From Diphasiastrum complanatum (lineage: Eukaryota > Streptophyta > Lycopodiopsida > Lycopodiales > Lycopodiaceae): a stretch of 51,781 bases of DNA. The stretch is from NCBI GenBank assembly GCA_029204225.1, contig CM055095.1, positions 27,769,702 through 27,821,482 on the forward strand, in the 5' to 3' direction. A model generated the notes under the pieces. It was not told where the DNA came from. It worked only from the letters and a program-made list of their open reading frames with translations, and did no database searches. This document shows, one piece after another, positions 45,728 through 51,781 of the stretch. Numbering within the stretch: the stretch's first letter is position 1; each line of letters opens with the position of its first letter. The position numbers and the translations under genes are program-made.

Positions 45728-46148
45728 TCCCGCAAGTCATTGTGGCAAAGCTTGCATTTTTCAAATTAGAACCTGTATCTGCTATCCAGAGCCAGTTACA
45801 GGTTAACTTGTGAATGGAAGAGACGTTCCGCTTTTCTTTCAGTGGACATTCAGGGATAAACCCGGATGTTATTATTTAATGTTTACACGGAACCCAATAT
45901 TTCATGTGTTGTATTAACATGAGCTCAATAACGTAACTGTAGTTACAAGCCCAAAATCTCATACAGATGTTTGATGCACAAGTTGCAGAAATTTAGTGAA
46001 TTATAGAACAAACAACAGGCATGGATTACTGAAACAAGCCATCTAAATCTAAAACATTGATATTATAAGTAGGTTTTTTGTAATAAAAATCGTCAACCAC
46101 ACTTGGCAAATTGCCAGTTATGGGTTGAGGGTTAAAACGTGCTCCCAT
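45728..46148 (+). repeat. 421-bp direct repeat, copy 1
   Basis: This aligns end to end without gaps to 49536-49956, with about 20 differences (roughly 95 percent identity by eye). It has no TG..CA ends, and no primer site or purine tract adjoins either copy on either strand, so it does not look like an LTR pair. No coding sequence was seen inside. Confidence 0.9.
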
Positions 46149-49100
46149 GCCAACAAGATATATGAGGGGCAAGATTCAAGGCGGAGCTTAGGTCTCCTGT
46201 TCATTCGGATTCCATTTTATCCGGTTGTTAGTCATGATCATCATCTGCATCTAATCCTACTATCTACCCAGATCTTATGCCATCTCGATCCTTTTATTTC
46301 CTCTCTTATCTCTCTCCCTTTCTCATACTTCCTTTGTAATTACTGTAGATACAGTTTGGCTACCAGAAGGGCATTGAATGTAAGCAACAGCTTTCATTCC
46401 GATCGAATCCAACTTCTCTTTTGTGGGCACTTTCTGACATCAGCATGGAGCCAGCATAATGAAACCCACGTTCGTGATGCTTTCTGTGGTAATGTGTGTG
46501 CCTCATGCCCTCTACCTGAGTAGCTTCTGGGAATGGATTTTTGATGTGTTCTACTCCCACAAGCACCGATTTTGCGATCAACTTCTTCGATGAGAGTCTA
46601 TATAATAACGCTTTTGAGCTGCGATTTTTGTTACATAGGTGCAGGTTAGACTCCTCTGTTTGCATATTGTGGAAAGTTGCTAGCTTCAGGCGGGTTTACT
46701 TTATGGCAAGGAACGTCTTTTCCGTCCTATTACTAATTCATCACTTTCGACTTATCTACCTATATTCCGCAAAGCACTGAAAGACGTTGAAAATGCATAT
46801 ATGTATAGCTAGAACTTCCGCATCAATATTGAAGCTACCGTTGCTTTCTGGCAAAGAATTACCTCTACTTCCCCACATATATCGCGGCAAACCAAGACTC
46901 TGGATTCTCACACGAATAATTTTTTTTTATTTTCGTCTTTGTCCCTGAATATCCATTAATATGGCCATCCGTTTCTATAGAGCCTATAGCCCATCACATG
47001 GACTAACGTACGAATTGTTCTTCATGAATCATGCATACTCAGAGTCAATATTTTCAGGTTGGAAGTTCAGATGTTTCTATAAAACTCAAACGAAGGATAA
47101 TACGTCCACAAGCAGATGATGTCAGAATTAGCATAAATTTTGTTATCAGATTTAGCAGGTGTCCTTGGCCCTTCATCAGATATATATGAAGAAACATGTC
47201 GGATAAAGCTTAAAATGATCAAGCAGTTATTCCCGTCAATGGCAGTCCAGCGGGCAAAAGAAACAACCGCGGAAGCAACTTAGATAATAGTCTGTACACT
47301 TGCGACATCCGGACCACAGTATAGAGAAAGAGCTTGAAGTCTTAGAATTGGCACAAACTATTTGCAAGCCTACGGGGTTGTTCTTGTACATGTCAATTGG
47401 ATAGTTTAAACATCTATATATTGAATTTATATGAACGCTTACTCTTCTTTCCTTGAGAGTTCCAAAAGCAAAAGTCTGACGCAAACTATTATATCAGAGC
47501 TCTTTTCTATAGTGGATTGATCATTGCAAGGCTTGCACAAATTTCTACCATTTTAGCGTCCATAATTACTAGAACATCATAGGTAGATGCCAACAATATC
47601 CCAGGCAGTATCCTCCTTCATACATTCCAAAGACTACCATTCTGTAACTGGTCTTTTAGCTATTTTGTAACTCTGACTATAATGTAGAAGATTAGAAAAC
47701 ATTTAAAGCGGCAAAGTACGTACACTTGAAAGAGACGATCTGATGAAATTCTTCAACGACACCAAGGCAGGTCTCCCTAAAACAGCCACCACAAATCTAT
47801 GGACCACAGCAACACACAACTAACAATTCCACAGGTACAGGCATGCACAGGTATAGGGTCACCCAAACTCTTTTACAAGAACAAAATTTGAAACGAGACA
47901 AGGACAATCTTTGACATACTATCAAAATACCAAGGACAATCTTTGATATACTATCAAAATATGTCAAAATACCAGAACAGGGAAACGCTTCCTCTCACCT
48001 CGCTTCCTATCACCTCTCACGTAGAAAACGTTGCATGCAGCGACACGGACGACCCCCGCAAATGGCAAGAAACGTGAAAAAACGAATCTACGTGTAAACC
48101 TGGCTACCTGGCTCTCCAACAAAGTAACAGCACAACCCAGGCAGACACTCATCGCCTGCTCCTGTCCACGTATTTGTTATTATGAAAATTAAAAGTATGT
48201 ATTGATCAAAAGCACGGAAATTAGTTTTTGAAATGGGAAAAAAATACGTGGCATCACTTTAAAAAAAGTTCAATTTAAATAACAAAATAAAATTTAAAAA
48301 AATCATAAAATAAAGATCACACAAGCATGTCAAATTTGTAGTATGATTATTATGTGCCCCTGCAAGGCAGGGCCAATTGAACTTCACAGATTGAGATCTA
48401 CATGAACCACATTCCTTTGAATAGTGCTCCATTTTGCCCCGCTGTTATTTATTGTTGTACTCTATACATGCCCGTGTTTTGTATTCTAGAATCTAAAAAC
48501 CGTATTACCAGATTCTATTTCTAATGGAGAGGATTAAAATCCTACCACGACTAAAAAATCTAATTATCAACTTTGTTTGTCACAAATGTTTGTATCATTG
48601 TTTGTCGCAATCGAATGAGTATCCAAAGTATAAGTGTAATTGAATCTTTTAGTTCAGAGTACAAGTGTAAGTTCCTATGGGTACACAATTTTGTATTGTA
48701 AACCATATTTAACCTTTCTTTTGGAAAAGAATTTATATTCATGAGCCTGGTCAAGTAAGCCACTTGTCAGAAGAAACCGAAAAGAGGATGGATGTAATGA
48801 AAAGATTGATGTCTTAGTATTTGAAAATATGGAAAAGGATCTTACCCACTTACCCACTCAAAATCTTTTGCAGAGAATACATTTTCCGAAGATCTGAGCG
48901 TTCGTCTCATTTGAGATCCTTGTTTTCAGTGATGGTAATTTCTAGACCTTCAGTAATGACAATGCAATCGCAGACACTCACTCACTCAGATGTAGGAAAA
49001 TTAAATTACATAGCTCATTATGGAAAAAGGAATGGGAGTTGGCTCTCGTGATTATGTCATATAGTGATTGAATTCAGTTTCTAACGTGGCCTAATAAAAT

Positions 49101-49154
49101 GCCAGCTGGTACAATGGGAGGGGATTGAATCAGCACATTCTTGAAATTATTCTC
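46149..49154. other. Unassigned DNA between the 421-bp repeats
   Basis: No supported gene. A minus-strand frame at 47236-47484 ends in a Cys-rich segment, but nothing else supports it. Two tandem 32-bp units lie at 47899-47930 and 47931-47962. 48180-48330 is strongly AT-rich. Confidence 0.45.
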
Positions 49155-49409
49155 TGTCTAACATTCAAAATCAGCACATGCACAGTTGAAGCAAGTACAG
49201 AAAAAGCAATTCGTCGGCAAGGTGCCGTACGGTCACAGTATTAGCATGGTTGTACTTGATCTTACATAGCAAAATGCAAGCGCCATCTACTGTTCTCAAC
49301 AAAACTTCCAGAGAATCTAGTATTGACATGTGAGAGCCGCCGTAGAATACTGTTAAATGTGAATCCGTGTGGTTATCAATCAGCAAATGATATCGTTTAC
49401 TTATATGAA
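49155..49409 (-). repeat. Dispersed repeat, copy 2 (255 bp)
   Basis: Inverted relative of 17593-17848, lying between the two 421-bp repeats. The match ends sharply at both sides. See copy 1 for why it is not called a gene. Confidence 0.8.
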
Positions 49410-49535
49410 GTTGAGAGAGGAAGAAGAAATTGAAAACGCCTATTTGAGATGGTAATTACTATTACGGAAAAAGTTAAGTTTGTGAGGAAATGGTAAAATA
49501 AAGGATGCAAGAACTGGAGAATACAATGAAAGAGA

Positions 49536-49956
49536 TCCCACAAGTCATTGTGGCAAAGGTTGCATTCTTGAAATTAGAACCTGTATCTGCTATCGAGAGC
49601 CAGTTACAAGTTAACTTGTGAATGGAAGAGACGTTCCGCTTTTCTTTCAGTAGACATTCAGGGATAAACCCGGATGTTATTATTTAGTGTTTCCACGGAA
49701 CCCAATTTTTCATGTGTTGTATTAACATGAGCTCAATAACGTAACTGTAGTTACAAGCCCGAAATCTCATGCATATGTCTGATGCACAAGTTGCAGAAAT
49801 TTAGTGAATTAGAGAACAAACAACAGGCATGGATTACTGAAACAAGCCACCTAAATCTGAAACATTAATATTATAAGCAGGTTTTTTGTAATAAAAATCG
49901 TCAACCACACTTGGCAAATTGCCAGTTAGGGGTTGAGGGTTAAAACGTGCTCCCAT
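49536..49956 (+). repeat. 421-bp direct repeat, copy 2
   Basis: Partner of 45728-46148, at a constant offset of 3808 bases from end to end. The constant offset shows that neither copy has gained or lost net bases since duplication. Confidence 0.9.
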
Positions 49957-51781
49957 TTCCAGCGACTAGGGAGCAAATGTTTCAGCAACCAATGGCTACG
50001 GTTTCCAATGCTCTTTGTCAGGAAAATCAGCGAGTTACTGCCTCAGAATCAGCACCCAATTGGCAGCAGTTCCACATTTTCCTTGAGCACCATTTTTTGT
50101 TCAACAAATTCCAAATCAATTTTTGTTGCAGATTATGCAACTTCGATGCACCAACAGAAAATAGTTTTAAAATTCCAATCAGATTTCCAGCACTTCTTTG
50201 ATTAGCAATTGGGCACACCCACCCTGCTCACATCTTCTTGCTGCCTTCCAGTGGTTGTTTTGTCAAACATCGCAAAGTTTTTGTCCTGCTGACCCATCGC
50301 ACTCTTGCCTGAGATTCCAGTCACTTTGCATGCGGCCTTGCCAGCGAATATCAGCACTCTCTGACAGGCGAATCAGGAAACTAGCATCTGATTCTTCATC
50401 AATTCTTAGTTTCCAGCAAGTTGCAGATCAAGCAAGTGCCAGTTCAAAGCTTAAGGGATTTCTTGGATACTATCCTTGCCAGTGATCCTAAGCCAAAGGT
50501 AAGCTTTCGTTCTTTGTTCTTTCTAAGTTCGATTTTTATTTGAATTTATATATATTTTTGGCCCTACATTAGGCAGGGCTTATTGTATTCAGGTTTGGTT
50601 TTAACCTGCTTCTGGTCTTTTTATTTTCTTTTTGGGCAAAGGCTTATTGTTTTCATGTTTGGTTTTAACCTGCTTGAGATTCTTTTTTTTTTATTATTAT
50701 TACTTTTTATATATTTTGAGGGGCCTTAAGATTATTGTGACGTCGACACGTATTAGTGTTCTTAGTTTTTAAAAACATTGTATTTTGAAGTTTTTCAAGC
50801 CTTCACGCTGTCGCAAATCAGTGTGGACGGAGACAATTTGAAGTTTTGTTATTTCTTTGTCACGTTCCTTGCTTTGTTGGAGCTTCTTGTTGGCCTACAT
50901 GCAGGCGCGGGTGTGGATGTTTGGGTGCCACCTACGTCATTTGATCTACGCGATCTGATCTGATGGCACACAAACCATTCCAAATTATTTCAATCATAGT
51001 CTCCTCCAAGAATCGTACGTGATTTACATCCTGTGATTTATAGAGAAGCGAACGTAGAAACAAACAGAAAACAATATAGCACGCGGTTCTAAAGTTTGCC
51101 AAGTTCAAATTTCTGGTAAGATGCTCATAATTTTGCGTACGGTTTGTGGTGGTGTATAGGCGATGATACAAACTTGTAATTGTTTTACGAAGAGCTTGTA
51201 CTATTCCTGCAGTCAGGTCTCTTTTTAAAGTACGAGCTGTATTGTAATCATGAGTCTGTGTAAAAATTTGCTTCGAACTACAAGAAATACATTGAATTGA
51301 TTCAGTTGTCCGCCATCTACAGTCTAGAGTATGGCGTTTCATCTGGCATTTCGATTCTAGATTTGAAGATATATTTTTTGAAGGACCAGAGGCTTACGTT
51401 GAAAGATAAGTCTGCCAAGTTATACTCTGACATGGTTGTTAAAAAGTTATATCGAAAGTCCTCGAATACACCAAATATTTAAAAAGTTCTCTGAACTTTT
51501 TCTAAAGAGTCTGAGACTTTGTATGGCAGTCATAAAATTATCTTATAAAGGAATTAAAATTCTTCAAATCGCGCAGTGAAGAGTATGGCCTTTGTGTTGA
51601 AATCCGTCATCTTTGCTGCCAAGTTTCATTGGACTCATCGTTTCTTGTTCATCTTCCACACAATGAACCAAAGCGAGAGAAGAACTTAATCAACACTTCA
51701 CTCTTGTGAGCATACTCTTGCTTAGCTTTTTCTTATTCTTTGCTCCACCTTTAACGATAATTGCCTACATTGAGCATGAAC
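49957..51781. other. Unassigned DNA at the right edge
   Basis: I see no recognisable domain. AAAG/GTAAGC near 50496 looks like a plant splice donor after a possible exon end, but the upstream frames carry stops. Two 35-bp direct repeats (50577-50611 and 50641-50675) share GGTTTTAACCTGCTT. A plus-strand frame at 51297-51482 (about 61 residues) has no known motif. Confidence 0.4.

Noticed and set aside
47236-47484. Cys-rich secreted peptide on the minus strand
   Set aside because: There is no signal peptide at a sensible start and no recognisable cysteine pattern. It is a short frame in AT-rich DNA.
47899-47962. CRISPR-like or satellite array
   Set aside because: Only two 32-bp tandem units and a partial third, with no spacers. 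It is a simple local duplication.
49171-49386. Possible conserved small gene shared with 17575-17838
   Set aside because: Nearly every codon difference between the copies is non-synonymous, so protein-level selection is unlikely. Treated as a repeat.
45728-49956. An LTR element with 421-bp LTRs
   Set aside because: No TG..CA ends, primer site, purine tract or retroelement coding sequence lies between the two copies.
49957-50500. Exon ending in a splice donor (AAAG/GTAAGC)
   Set aside because: The frame that reaches the donor contains several stops and shows no known domain, so a gene call is not supported.

Overview
This is a transposon-dense stretch of a plant nuclear genome. The grounds are the many plant-type Ty1/copia retrotransposons primed by initiator-Met tRNA, a Ty3/gypsy leader with the plant-typical GTTGCCGGGGA motif, at least one intron with GT..AG ends, and AT-rich non-coding DNA. 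I cannot name the species. No intact host gene could be supported. The one intact long reading frame is the polyprotein of a young copia element.

Layout. 1-735: family A copia fragment (integrase fused to part of an LTR, minus strand). 800-2110: decayed Ty3/gypsy gag-protease. About 2190-4637: a copia deletion derivative on the minus strand (element E: LTR, gag stub, leader, primer site, partial LTR). 4626-8745: two broken copia bodies head to tail (A2, A3). 8850-11701: 3' half of a family B copia element, minus strand (B1), butted against a decayed multi-exon gene related to DNA transposases (11702-13181). 14265-16690: copia fragment C. 16901-16936: gypsy leader motif. 19055-25655: complete but mutated family B element (B2, plus strand) with 276-bp LTRs, carrying a family A solo LTR (22494-23137) inside its integrase. 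25656-33010: mostly non-coding relics, including a primer-site/LTR region near 29.4 kb and a copia RNase H relic. 33546-38429 plus its 3' LTR: element D, rearranged by an inverted piece of a sister copy. 39012-45442: complete element A1 on the minus strand, inserted in the 3' LTR of D with a CTTAG target duplication, no LTR difference seen by eye, and a 1317-residue open frame. 45496-51781: no gene I can defend, but a (TC)n tract, a 421-bp direct repeat pair and one arm of a distant inverted repeat.

How the parts relate. The nesting gives an order of events: D is older than A1, and B2 is older than the family A solo LTR inside it. Family A has four LTR copies here (one partial, one solo, two in A1). 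A1 is the only copy that looks able to supply its own proteins. Family B stands out because its LTRs lack the usual TG..CA ends. I did not find a new defence or metabolic system. The observations most worth following are the family B LTR ends, the decayed transposase gene with legible exons, the A1 frame that ends inside its LTR, the shared CACGTG palindromes, and the inverted-LTR arrangement in element D.
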